Source: Mycteria americana (lineage: Eukaryota; Chordata; Aves; Ciconiiformes; Ciconiidae). Taken from it: a stretch of DNA of 64,000 nucleotides. The stretch's first letter is position 1. Every line of letters begins with the position of its first letter. Positions 49,501 through 58,800 of the stretch are shown piece by piece. Location: assembly GCF_035582795.1 (NCBI RefSeq), contig NC_134366.1, positions 10,384,161 through 10,448,160 of the forward strand, read 5' to 3'. The translations under genes were made by a program, and so were the position numbers. The notes beneath the pieces were generated by a model that had not been told where the DNA came from, did not search any database, and saw only the letters and a list, made by a program, of their open reading frames with translations.

Positions 49501-51616
49501 CTGTCAGCCGCTGCCATCTCCAACTTGGTTTCACTGTTGGCTCACTTAGTAAGGACAAAGTCATTGCCGCTTTCAGTTCTCAAGGTTGGTGTGTCATCTT
49601 TTCAAAATACTTCCGTGTTTTCCTTGCATTTGCTAGTTCTATGGAAAATGTATTTTCTCTGTTACCTAGCTGGTACTTTAGCTGTTCATGGTCATAAGCT
49701 AAGACAAAACTTGTTCTAAAATTACCAGATTAATCCCATTGATTACGGTAATGCTATCATTTGAGGAAAGGGGAACCTATGGAGACCCAGGCATACAGAA
49801 AGCCTACAATTCTATGTCTACAGCAGTTGTAAGATTATTTTCTTTAGAGTCTCCAGAGTTGGAACTGAGGCCCCTTCATTAACAGGCTTTGTCAGTGGGT
49901 TCTGTGCTATGCTTTTTAGCTGATGTTGATTTTTATTAGACCAGAAAGAAATATGCTGAGCACTTGAATTTCAGAATGAGGAGTCCATAGAACTTTATTA
50001 GAAGAACAATTGAAATGTGTTAAACAAGCAATTACATGGACTGTCCTAGGTACTTCTGAAGTATTTATCTAATTGAGAAATTATATCCGGTATGCTGGTA
50101 CTAGTAGACAGGTTATTCCTTAGAAACTTCTCTGCTTCCTTATTGATTGGCTTCTGGAGGCAGCATTCTCAGCTAATTCTTCCGTGCCAAACTTAAGGCT
50201 TGGTATATATGGGAGGCCAGTTGGTGTGCTAAAAGCTGTTCATTTAGAAGATAATTCAGCTGTTTGAAATACTTGAATTAATCTAATTCTCCCTTTCCCT
50301 CTCTCCACTAGGTAATTGAATTCAGCGAACTAGATAAACCCAAAGTCCGTTTCTTGCGACAAGTATTAAGCACGCTGTTAACCAAAACAGATGCTGAAGA
50401 ACTTAGTGACATTTTTGTTAGGTAAGTGATCAGAGAGATCTCCAGGGAGCCCTTGGTGAGTACTAATTAAGAAGATAAGAAGTTTGCTTATTTTGTTTGG
50501 AATTATACAGTGCCTTTTCCAAAGATCAGCCATCCATCCCTTAAAAAGTAAGCTCTTCTGGGTGAGTGGGGGGAAGCGTATCATTTGTGTGTTAGTACAG
50601 GCTCTGATATAGATACAGCTGTGAGAAGTGTTATACAAAATAAGGCTTTTGGATATTCAGTGTATCATTTTGGTCATAGGATTTTCATGAGCAGAGCTCT
50701 GTAATTACCTGCTTTCCTTATTGCTTTACTATCTGTGTGCAGTGGGATTCACTCGCCCAGCAGTCTTTGCTAGAAGGTATCTTTAGCATAAGAAGGAAAA
50801 ATAAAGAAATACTAATGAGGGAAAAGTTTGGGGGATTTTTTTTTTTTTTTACATCAACATTGTATGGAAAACCATATTTTTGTATATGGGACAGGGTTGT
50901 CTGGAGAGGCTGGGAAATCTCCATCCTTGGAGATGCTTAGGACTTGAGTGGGTAAGACTCTGAGCAACCTGACCATACCTGGATGTTAGTCCGGCTTTAA
51001 ACAGGAGGTCGGACAAGATGACCTGCCGACAGCCTTTCTGACTTAAATTATTCGGTGATTCTGTTGTATTAAACTTGTAATGTCACAAAGTTAGAAAAAA
51101 TTAGGTGATTATGTTTCAACCATTAACGCTTTTCCACAAGGAAGCTCAAACATGGCGTTTGCCTTGGGTTTTGCTGTAATGTAATTGTTTACATAAAGCG
51201 AGTCTAAGGCTCCAATATCCCGTTTTATTGTTGACAACCAATTGTTTGTTGAGTGTGTTTGGGCTGTTTGCCAAACCAATGTAGACTTGCTGGTAATTTG
51301 AAAGCCTTTTCAGAAAAGCTCCTTTTATAGGTTGGATTTTTTTCTATGTCTCTATTTGCAGAAGATAAAGAAAAAAAAATTAAGAAATTTCTGAAACAGT
51401 AGAAGACTAAATACTATTTTTGATCTGTATTTTTACAGGATATCTGACAACCCCAAACTGGGAATGCTACGGGAAGGCTTGAAACTCTTCCTTAACCACT
51501 TCTTACTGAAAAATGTACAAGCCCAAAAAAGTACTGAAGAAGCTAGCTTATTAAAAGAGAGAGTTGAACTAGCAACCAAGGCTTTGCAAGCAAAAGAATC
51601 CAAATTGAAGCTATAG
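36689..51616 (+). CDS. NOM1: NOM1, nucleolar protein with MIF4G and MA3 domains (11 coding exons, complete)
   Basis: The coding exons are 36689-37552, 38388-38512, 39458-39653, 41707-42030, 42555-42665, 43913-44080, 44707-44828, 48953-49085, 49453-49584, 50312-50421 and 51439-51616. They join to 2463 bases, 820 residues; human NOM1 is about 860. All introns are GT-AG and phases match. Residues 1-288 are a basic then acidic, low-complexity N terminus; a MIF4G domain covers about 320-520 and an MA3 domain about 604-720. NOM1 (yeast Sgd1 family) is a nucleolar protein of small-subunit rRNA processing that binds the helicase eIF4A3 and, in mammals, protein phosphatase 1. The start was chosen for its strong context, the YY1 element and homology downstream. 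The PP1-binding RVxF motif reported for human NOM1 is not visible in this model. Confidence 0.96.
38388..38512 (+). CDS. NOM1: NOM1 exon 2 (residues 289-330)
   Basis: The exon encodes [13 protein letters not shown] ... [14 protein letters not shown], the linker into the MIF4G domain; the human protein has a matching KYIPPHVR segment. It starts after the acceptor at 38386-38387 and its last codon (Arg) is split 2+1 across the donor at 38513. The upstream polypyrimidine tract is interrupted, ending in CCTCGTAAG. The following 945-base intron is AT-rich with nothing distinctive. Confidence 0.93.
39458..39653 (+). CDS. NOM1: NOM1 exon 3 (residues 330-395, MIF4G domain start)
   Basis: The exon encodes [17 protein letters not shown] ... 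[18 protein letters not shown], the first helical repeats of MIF4G. The acceptor is CTCAATAG and the donor GTAATT. The next intron (39654-41706, 2.05 kb) holds only AT-rich sequence, a GATA-type simple repeat near 40640-40680 and a C-rich tract before the next acceptor. Confidence 0.95.
41707..42030 (+). CDS. NOM1: NOM1 exon 4 (residues 396-503, MIF4G core)
   Basis: The exon encodes [16 protein letters not shown] ... [20 protein letters not shown] ... [18 protein letters not shown], the central MIF4G helices and the most highly conserved part of the protein. Phase 0 at both ends. The polypyrimidine tract is mostly C (41669-41687) rather than T and lies about 20 bases before the AG, an unusual arrangement. 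The donor is GTATGT. Confidence 0.96.
42555..42665 (+). CDS. NOM1: NOM1 exon 5 (residues 504-540, end of MIF4G)
   Basis: The exon encodes [20 protein letters not shown] and [17 protein letters not shown], the conserved last helix of MIF4G and its exit. Phase 0. In the following intron (42666-43912) the sequence just after 42771 mimics an acceptor but the frame there does not fit. That intron also has A/T homopolymers near 43629-43648 and a G run near 43833-43840. Confidence 0.96.
43913..44080 (+). CDS. NOM1: NOM1 exon 6 (residues 541-596, inter-domain linker)
   Basis: The exon encodes [20 protein letters not shown] followed by [19 protein letters not shown], the WWIVGSxWSGAP block characteristic of NOM1/Sgd1 proteins between MIF4G and MA3. 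Phase 0 at both ends; donor GTAAAT. Confidence 0.96.
44707..44828 (+). CDS. NOM1: NOM1 exon 7 (residues 597-637, start of MA3)
   Basis: The exon encodes [20 protein letters not shown] then a [13 protein letters not shown] segment, the first helices of MA3. The last Lys codon is split 2+1. The following intron (44829-48952, 4.1 kb, the largest) contains a CTCF-like motif at 45011 and a CR1 insertion at 46936-47370, with A-rich and T-rich runs near 47467-47505 and 48191-48206. Confidence 0.96.
45011..45024 (+). promoter_or_regulatory. CTCF-like motif in NOM1 intron 7
   Basis: CTAGTAGGGGGCAG matches the CTCF core consensus at 13 of 14 positions; only position 2 deviates. It has the same plus orientation as the sites at 36620 and 52057. 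It is weaker evidence than those two. Confidence 0.4.
46936..47370 (-). mobile_element. CR1 LINE 3' end in NOM1 intron 7 (antisense to the gene)
   Basis: The plus strand opens with three tandem ACAGAATC octamers, the reverse complement of the CR1 terminal repeat, and continues TATAGGTTGGAAAAGACC. The minus-strand translation gives [45 protein letters not shown] and [19 protein letters not shown], the end of CR1 ORF2. It is 5' truncated and the best preserved CR1 in the window, hence one of the younger copies. Confidence 0.97.
48953..49085 (+). CDS. NOM1: NOM1 exon 8 (residues 637-681, MA3)
   Basis: The exon encodes [20 protein letters not shown] followed by [20 protein letters not shown], the second helical pair of MA3; the [12 protein letters not shown] block is conserved to yeast Sgd1. 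It starts by completing the split Lys codon and ends in phase 0 before GTGAAG. Confidence 0.96.
49453..49584 (+). CDS. NOM1: NOM1 exon 9 (residues 682-725, MA3 end)
   Basis: The exon encodes [20 protein letters not shown] then [20 protein letters not shown], the third helical pair of MA3. The FQFSxWDKxRDL block is diagnostic of the family. The acceptor follows a 10-T run and CACCTAG; the donor is GTTGGT. The next intron (49585-50311) holds nothing distinctive. Confidence 0.96.
50312..50421 (+). CDS. NOM1: NOM1 exon 10 (residues 726-762)
   Basis: The exon encodes [20 protein letters not shown] and the helix [15 protein letters not shown]. The last Arg codon is split 2+1 before GTAAGT. The following intron (50422-51438) carries a CR1 3' end at 50885-51064 and a T run near 50838-50850. 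Confidence 0.95.
50885..51064 (+). mobile_element. CR1 LINE 3' end in NOM1 intron 10
   Basis: The plus strand gives the CR1 terminal region in sense: ATCTCCATCCTTGGAGATGC, GACTCTGAGCAACCTGACC, AGGAGGTCGGACAAGATGACC and a terminal ATTCGGTGATTCTGT, a decayed pair of the usual octamers. It is only about 180 bases long, a severely 5'-truncated insertion in the same orientation as NOM1. Confidence 0.87.
51439..51616 (+). CDS. NOM1: NOM1 exon 11 (residues 762-820, stop)
   Basis: The exon completes the split Arg codon and encodes [20 protein letters not shown] then [20 protein letters not shown] and a Lys/Ala-rich end with the helix [18 protein letters not shown], stopping at TAG 51614-51616. The [16 protein letters not shown] block is strongly conserved in NOM1. 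Confidence 0.96.
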
Positions 51617-51628
51617 TTCTGTTTTTCT

Positions 51629-51634
51629 AATAAA
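51629..51634 (+). terminator. NOM1: NOM1 polyadenylation signal
   Basis: AATAAA lies 12 bases after the NOM1 stop codon and is followed within about 40 bases by a GT/T-rich stretch (GCTGTGTTAGTCTTT near 51671-51685), as in a functional site. It predicts a 3' UTR of only some 30-50 bases. A longer alternative 3' end cannot be excluded. Confidence 0.75.
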
Positions 51635-52056
51635 ATACATAGAAAAACTGAGTCTGCGTGAAGATGCAAAGCTGTGTTAGTCTTTCAGACCCAAATAATT
51701 GAGAATGAGGAGAGCCACGTTACTCTAAAGGATCCATTTTTTGATGTAAACAGTTACTTTGCTCTACACACTAGTTACAGGTTTAGTTGAAGGTGATGCA
51801 AGGCCTTTTTGAAGAAAGGGAAAATACATTTTTTGTCATGTCCTTTTTTAGTATGAGTGCTTCATGTTGATGGTTAATATCTGGAGAAGGATGAATTTCT
51901 CTTCTGTGATAACTGCCAGCCAGCACTAGCATTCTGCATTGCATATTGTAACCTTTCATTTAAAATAATAGCATAATACTGACCACTGTATGTTAAAGAA
52001 GCAGCCTTAACCGAAGGCTTTTAATAACTAATCATTGTACTTGCCTAAGAAACAGG

Positions 52057-52070
52057 CCACTAGATGGCAC
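52057..52070 (+). promoter_or_regulatory. CTCF motif downstream of NOM1
   Basis: CCACTAGATGGCAC matches the CTCF core consensus CCASYAGRKGGCRS at all 14 positions. It lies about 440 bases past the NOM1 stop, in plus orientation like the promoter site at 36620, so NOM1 is bracketed by two consensus sites in tandem orientation. Occupancy is inferred. Confidence 0.7.
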
Positions 52071-52611
52071 AACTACTGGTGAGTCAGTTTTGGAAGAAAT
52101 CGACTTTTTTCTTAAAGTGTTGAAGTTATCTGCTAATTCTGTGAATTGTTTACCTGACTATGGGTCAGGAAAAGATCTTCAGTTGGATTCAAAGCTGTAG
52201 TGAAACGACTTGAAGATCTGACTTTGCCCAATTACATTGGGTTTAGAGATCACAGCATAGTTTTATTGCTCTTTTAGCCTGTTTTTCGCAGCTTAAAAAT
52301 TAGTTGCCTAATCACTTGTGTTAATCAGATTTTTCTAGACATAAAGAATAATATCAGTATGAGTCTTTTAACAAAAGAATACCTTCCTTAAACATCTGAA
52401 TGGAAAATGCAGGCAAATTCTTAAAAAAAAAAAAAAAACCAAAAAAAAACCAAACAAAACAAACCACATGTACATTTCTTTCTGTAACAGTCAGTGTTAA
52501 TGGTTTGTTTCTTTTGTCACCTTACCACTACACATTAAAGTGCAATTTTTCTGAAGGCTCTGCTGTTTGTATTAGCTTTACTCTAGCTGGCTTGGCAGGA
52601 AGGGAATGACT

Positions 52612-52868
52612 TTAAATTGGGGGGAGAGGGGGAAGCACTTTCTGGTCTGCAATATATGCTGCATCTGCATAATCTACCTGGGCTAGAGCTGCCAGCCCTG
52701 TTTCTGTAACTGGGCTTGCCCACTGGTGTCCAATAGTCCACTCACGGTGCCTTCTAATTGCATTTGATACCAATTGATCTATTCGGCTGCTTTGGATCTG
52801 TCCCTGTTGGGAAAATCTGCTCCCAGTAGGCATCTTCCAGAAAACTTTGTTCTGCAGCAAGAGAGGTG
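52612..52868 (-). other. Candidate 3'-terminal exon of an unrecognised gene
   Basis: On the minus strand a pyrimidine-rich stretch (TTCTTGTCCACCTCTCTTGC then TGCAG) ends as a good splice acceptor near 52869, followed by an open frame of 85 codons. It includes NKVFWKMPTGSRFSQQGQ, RIDQLVSNAIRRHREW and LAALAQVDYADAAYIADQ, and ends LPPLPPI before TAA (52612-52614). An AATAAA (as TTTATT on plus at 52262-52267) lies about 345 bases downstream. The frame stays open upstream to 53136, through a poly-Lys segment that is only an A-rich tract. I do not recognise the protein, no partner exon was identified, and an open frame of this size can occur by chance in 64 kb. Confidence 0.2.
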
Positions 52869-54414
52869 GACAAGAATTTTTTAATTTTTTTTTTTTAATC
52901 AAAGAGTTGAATGTAGAATACTCTGCTTGCTCAGTGGTATGAGTAATGTTTTCAGGCAGAGGAGTGCTTCCCCCAGCAGCCAGGGAGCTGTTTTTCTCAC
53001 CTTTCCTCCGTTGGAAAGGGCAAGTTGTAGGGAACAAGGTGTCCTGGGAGCAGAGACACCCAGTTCCAAAATCCCAGGTTACACTAGCATGGTAACAACT
53101 AACACAGAAGAGATGACTATCAAAAGAACAAAGCAAGATGCTTCTTCAGCCTCTTTCATACCACTGGCAGCTTTTAAGCACACAAAACTGGCCATTTACC
53201 CTCAGTTGCATCTGACATGCAACCGGCAGAAGAGTGTGCCAAAATTTAGTTAAAATATTTCTAAAATTCATACCAATTCACAAAAGTATGGGCAGCAGAA
53301 GAATTGTTGCTATTTTGATGGATGCAAAAGTCACAATGTTGGAGAATGCATGTAAACAGCTCCCTTGCCAACAACTGTGCCAAATCTCATATCTTAGTTT
53401 TGGAGGCTGGACTTGGGAGAAAATCTGTGCAAGCCCCTAGAAACTGGCTGCTGTGGAATGCATGGAACCTTGGTGAGTAAAAATCGCTCCCCTGAGACTG
53501 CAGCAGCCACCTAATTAATTACCTTTTTTGCAGGAGTTTAGGTAGACCCAGCGTTTCAATGTGTTTGTGGTTTAGTAACACATAAATGGAAACACAGTGC
53601 TCTAGCTGGGAGGTTGAGGCAACTTTCCTCTTCTGAGATAAATCTTGAAACATCTTCCTTAAATTAAATGTGACAGGCTGCTGGTTCCTTCTTTGGATGC
53701 TTTGCTTGGTGGTCAGAATCGACCACCCTTTGCTTCCCATGGAAAGATTGCCTAGCGTTTTATGGGTCTGAGTCTATTCGCTTGCTGCAGCTGCCTGAGG
53801 CAGTGTGATGCAGGTGTTGCCATGCAATTAGAGGAGATGGTTTTAACCTTACAGTTGAAAATTACAATTGCTATTTTTTTTTTAAATAGAGACTTGCATT
53901 TGTTATTTATCCCAAAGAGCTAGTACATGCTGTTCAAACTTAGTTATTAGAGCCATTGGTTTGTTTCTGAAGAAAACAGATTTCACCTGCCTGCAGCTTT
54001 TACATTTGTCACATTTATGTATAAATGTGAATTTTTTTGAAAAACTGAATTTCAAGGAAAGTGGCCAAAATACACTGCCAGTCCATGGTGCTGTAGTCAT
54101 GGTACAAGGACAGTTGCTGCGGGCGTTTCGGAGTAAGTCCCGTCCTCTCACTGTGATTCAGTGAGGGAATAACTGTCAAACAGAAATTTGACAGTTCTAG
54201 CATAAATGAGAATTCCTGAGTCTTGGATCTTGTAATGTTTAACACTTTTTTTCCATGGTCCTACCGGCCAAACTGCCACAGCTCGACAGAGGTGGAAAGC
54301 CTGTCAGAGGGTGCTAGTGATGCGCGTATGCATTTGCAAGCTGGTGCTTCTGTGGTCCAGTCGCTTCCCAAGGATATAAGGCACATGTGAAAAGGAAAGC
54401 TGAGATGATTTTGT

Positions 54415-54540
54415 ATTTATTTATATATATATATATTAAAATGATATATGTTTTATATATTTTTATAGATGTACGTATAAATATATGTATAGCTATATAT
54501 TATATAACATTTTATTTTTTTTATATATATATAATTTTTA
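54415..54540. repeat. AT-rich microsatellite cluster
   Basis: Interrupted (TA)n tracts with T runs extend over about 125 bases. Open frames through it are artefacts of simple sequence. Confidence 0.9.
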
Positions 54541-56601
54541 ACCCTGGAGAAAAAACTTGTCACCAGCAAAGCTAGCCCTGCCCAGGTGTCTCCTGCTTAT
54601 AGCAGGGTTGTCAGTGCTATAAGGTCTCTCTGTGACAGCAGCAAGCCCGAATGCTGGCAAGCGCCTTCCTGCAGAACTGCACGCTAAGCACTGACTGCCA
54701 GCAGAGGCTGCTGGAGAAGTTACGCTGAGCTTGGAGATGTTTTGCTTTGTCTGCCGTGGAATAAATGTTCAATAACACACATAACTCAAAATACAGCATG
54801 TTGAGATGTCTTCCTATTGAGTATTAGTCTGTTAGCTGACATCAAGCCTCTGTGAGAAATGTTCCCAGATCATTCCAATAAGAGGGATGCCACTTAAAAT
54901 GTCGAAAGTACTTCCATAAAGGAGGTTTGGGGGAGTTACTACTTCATGAGCAGAAAATAGCTTTGAATTGGTAAAAATACACTACGCTGGAAAACCAAGC
55001 ACCTACGGTTGCAACACTAATCCTGACGCCTGACAAGCCCGTGGAAAATACGGCGTGATCTGCTTTAGATGCATTTAACTAAAAGGCGGAGGTTTGATTT
55101 TTTAGCTATATAGCAGAAGATTTCAATTCCCCCTTTAAACAGCACTATCCACTCACAGCTATTATCACGGTTTCAATTTTTGTTTTCTTTTAAGCTGGAC
55201 AGTGATGTTTTAACTTTCTCTGTTTTCCGTATCAAAATTAACAGGGCAGTAAAGTCTGGTTTTTAGCTTTGGCCAGAGTGTTACGCTGATAAATCATATG
55301 CAAGTCCTTTTGGCAGGGTTTTAACACCGCACCTGAATGGGCCAAGTATCCGCAGGGCTTTTTCAACTTGACATGTTTCCATTGTCCTGCACACCGGGGA
55401 TGACGGGTTGATATCAGTCGTGCTCCGAAAGCGCAGACGCAAGCAGGTCTGCCCTGCCTCGCGCTAGCGAAGGTGTGCAACCCAATACCGTACTTAAAGC
55501 ACATCTGGGATCGTTTGATTCGCATTGTTCTATGGGTGAACTTTGCACGTGAAAAGTTACAGCCCGGGAGCAGCACGGTGCCAAATGTGCACGACAGTGC
55601 TTTCAGCTTAATAAATACGCAAGTGGCAACTCTAATACTCAAATTTTTGTTGCATTGAGTGTAATAGCGGCTTAGTGCCTGGCTACGTCCTGTGTGTGCG
55701 AGAATCAATACGTGATTTTTTCCTGCAGTAGATGAAGCATTTAGGTTTTCAGGAGACAATTTGATCTGCAGGGTCGCTTTTCCAAAGGCAGGGTGTAAGT
55801 CTTACCCAAGACTTTTTTGTTTTGGACTGGTTTCAGGAAATTGTAGGTAGATAAGACTCTTTTACCATATGCCACTTTTCATGATTTCATCGCCTGGAGG
55901 AACTTTCCTTCGCCCTCCAGTAAAGCTTAGTTTACCATGAGGCCCGCGGGCGTGGACATCGCAGCTGCCCATATAAAACCGCTGTGCTGTCCTCACATTC
56001 TGGTGCGACCTGCAGCCTTGCTTTAAAACTAATTACAGTAGCCTTCCACTAATTGAAATGCATGCACAATTCAGAATCGGATATCATGTGGTTTCCCTAA
56101 TAACGCTTTAAGGAAATGAAATGAGCGTCTATCAAGAATAAGTTTAGGAAGAGCCAGCTGGCACCAAATATTCCTTAAAACTTGTGTCCTAGGACAAAAC
56201 AGTTCACACACCAAAACCAGCTCCCTTTGTGCGAATGGAGGACTTCAAAGTGAATACATTAAAAGAATGACGAAGTAATGTAACTAGAATGAGAGGTACA
56301 CAATAAGATTACAAATAGAGACCTTTTTTGAATAGTTCCTTTAAAATCTTTTGTCAGTAACAGTGAAATGGTTGTTTCATTTTCAAATGTGAAAGATTTC
56401 CAAGCATGACACATTTTTCATTAAAAACTCCATTACGGACCTTTTACCGTTCAGACGGTAAGAGTACCCTCGAATCTCTCTTGGGTGTGTGCCGGCACAC
56501 ACAGCCCTGGCGTGAAATAACAGGGAATATTGTTAGGAGGCAGCGAAGCCCGCGGCGGGAACAGCCTTCAGTTACAGTCAGGGGATGGAGCAATGCATTT
56601 T

Positions 56602-56632
56602 TCTAGTATAGAGACAATAAGTCTATACTAGA
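56602..56632. repeat. 11-bp perfect inverted repeat within a direct repeat
   Basis: TCTAGTATAGA at 56602-56612 and its reverse complement at 56622-56632 enclose a 9-base loop. The loop sequence GACAATAAGT recurs at 56651-56660, so direct and inverted repeats overlap. It is probably a local slippage product. Confidence 0.85.
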
Positions 56633-58704
56633 CAATATATTTCTATACCTAGACAATAAGTCAAGGTATGCTCAGTGTCACCCTGGGGAAAAATAAGTCA
56701 TGTTGATTGCATTTTCTAGGCTTGCATCTTATTCACAAAATCATCTCGCCTCCTCAGCCAAAGCTGTATATTCTGGATGGATTTTTTTTTCCTTAGTCTG
56801 AAGTTCAATTCACCCTTAAAACATTGAATAGGTGGTGTTTACTTTCCAAATTCCCTAACTAAATGGTTTGTATGAAGATGAAACTAAGCCTATCGGTCTC
56901 TTGAAGATTTTTATTACACCAAGGATTATGCAGGTACTGTGCAGCAGAGATTAGGAAGCAGTGCAGAAAGGCGGGGACAGCACTTGTGAATCCTAAGCGC
57001 TTCCTACGATGATAAAAGCTGTCGAGGGAGGCTCTAGGGAGCTCTTCACCAGCGCTTCAGAGCTTGAGCAGCAGGCAGTAGGTTGGCTCAAAAGCTGCTG
57101 TGGGTTTTGACTCAGTTCGTCTTTCTTATCTGTGGTCTGAAAGCAATGTGAGAATCGGGTCCGGAGAGACACTAGACCCATCGATATTTCTTGGGCTGCC
57201 CTATTCTTGTGAAACCTTACACCGGGTTTGTGAGTTTAAAGGAACCTTCAGACTGCTAAGCACTGGAGAAGCAATTCTTTATTCCTGGCCAGGTTTTTGA
57301 CACCCTCACAGATGCTGAGTAACACTTTCCCTGAAATGGCCTCCTCCAGGGAGGAGCCAGGGCTACCCAAAGGCTGACGTGGAGCTGGCGGAGGCAGAGG
57401 ATTAACAGGTTTTGCAGAAGAGGACATTAAGCTTTTTCAACATTATCCCATATTCCTCTGCTGCTAAAATCCACCCTCAAATGTAAGCTCTAGATGTATT
57501 TATCAGTCCTAAAGATGAAGATCTGGAAGAATAAAGGAGTGGGGGTTTCAGGTATCTTGCCATCCTTAGCTGATGAAAGAGTTTTCTTCCTCCCACTCCC
57601 AAAGCAAAGAGCACCCATGAGGATCTGCAGTAACGAGAGAGGTGCCCTCTCTGGGCAGTTTCAGGATCAACAGAATGGGAGATCTTTTTTGTGGTGCAAG
57701 TGCCAGCTACCTGCATGCTGCCCAGAGCTCCTGCTCCCTGGGGGTGATTCAGCTTCAGACACTTGGGTTGGCCTTCCCATCTCAACATGGCTCCGTGGTC
57801 CTTGCAGGTGAACAGGTCCCTGGTCTCCTCGCTGTCCTACAGCCAGGGAACCAGCACGCAGGCAGTTCAACTCATTTACCTTGGAAATCTGCAGGAGAAG
57901 CACGAGATGAACTCACACCCCAACCCACCCACCCACTCTTTTCAGTGGCACAGCCGGGGTCTCTCTCCTCTGCTAAAACCTCCATCATGGACTTTTCATC
58001 ACCTGAAACCTGCATTACACTGAACAGTGTCTGATCACCGGCTGAAGAGTGAAAATGTGGATAAAATTTATAAGCTCTATTACAACAAACCATATACTTA
58101 CACAGCTGTTATTCCAGCTCCTCCACAGTCATTAATACTGGCCATGATCCTTTCATCAGAGGTTTCCAAGGCACACAAAAAGGCAAAAAAGGTGGGAAGA
58201 CCAGCTGGTTCATGAGGTGGAGGCTGAAGAAAGGTGCACATGTTGTCTAAGCAAATTACCTGCAGAATGGAGCTGAGTGCCGTGATGCTCTGGGCAGGAC
58301 CATGGAGGCAGCATATCGCTGCCTCGCATCACCCGAGGCTGCTTCTCCTTGGCACCCTCAGCTCACCCTCACAAGATCATGTGAAATGCTCATATACATC
58401 TTAAAAATCCTCAGGCCACAGTCAATCAGGCCCTTCAGAAAAGTTGGGGGGCTAAGGGAATGGGAGGGGTGAAGGTAGTCAAGAAGATCCCTGAAGGAGG
58501 GTGAAAGCCGTGGCAGGAGCTGGGAAGGGAGAAGGAGGCAGCAGAGACAGCAGGAACCACTGGCTGATGCTGCTGAAGTGTCATCTTAATTATCCCTGGC
58601 AAAAGAACAGTGATTAACATCGATGGCTGTGGACAACCTTTATGTAATTACTCATTAACATTTCTAAAATTGCACCTAGCTGCTACAGCAATACATACTT
58701 TATA

Positions 58705-58800
58705 GATTCATCATGTTGAAGTCCAGAAAGAATCATTAGATCGTCTATGCAGACCTCTGCGCATCGCCAGCCACTATTACACTGCAGAAATTAGCACTGG
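58705..58800 (-). mobile_element. Ancient CR1-type LINE 3' end relic
   Basis: AAGTCCAGAAAGAATCATTA and GATCGTCTATGCAGACCTCT on the plus strand resemble the antisense of an old amniote CR1 3' end, where GGACCATTAGATCATCTAG is followed by TCTGACCTCCTG. It is short and strongly diverged. Confidence 0.42.

Noticed and set aside
54387-54575. Open frame through the AT microsatellite
   Set aside because: Translation of a (TA)n simple repeat.
55238-55759. 173-codon minus-strand open frame
   Set aside because: No domain, no repeat match, no promoter or splice support; a frame of this length can arise by chance in 64 kb.
55971-55985. TATA-like CATATAAAACC in a locally GC-rich setting
   Set aside because: No downstream coding exon or other promoter evidence; a single TATA word is not enough.
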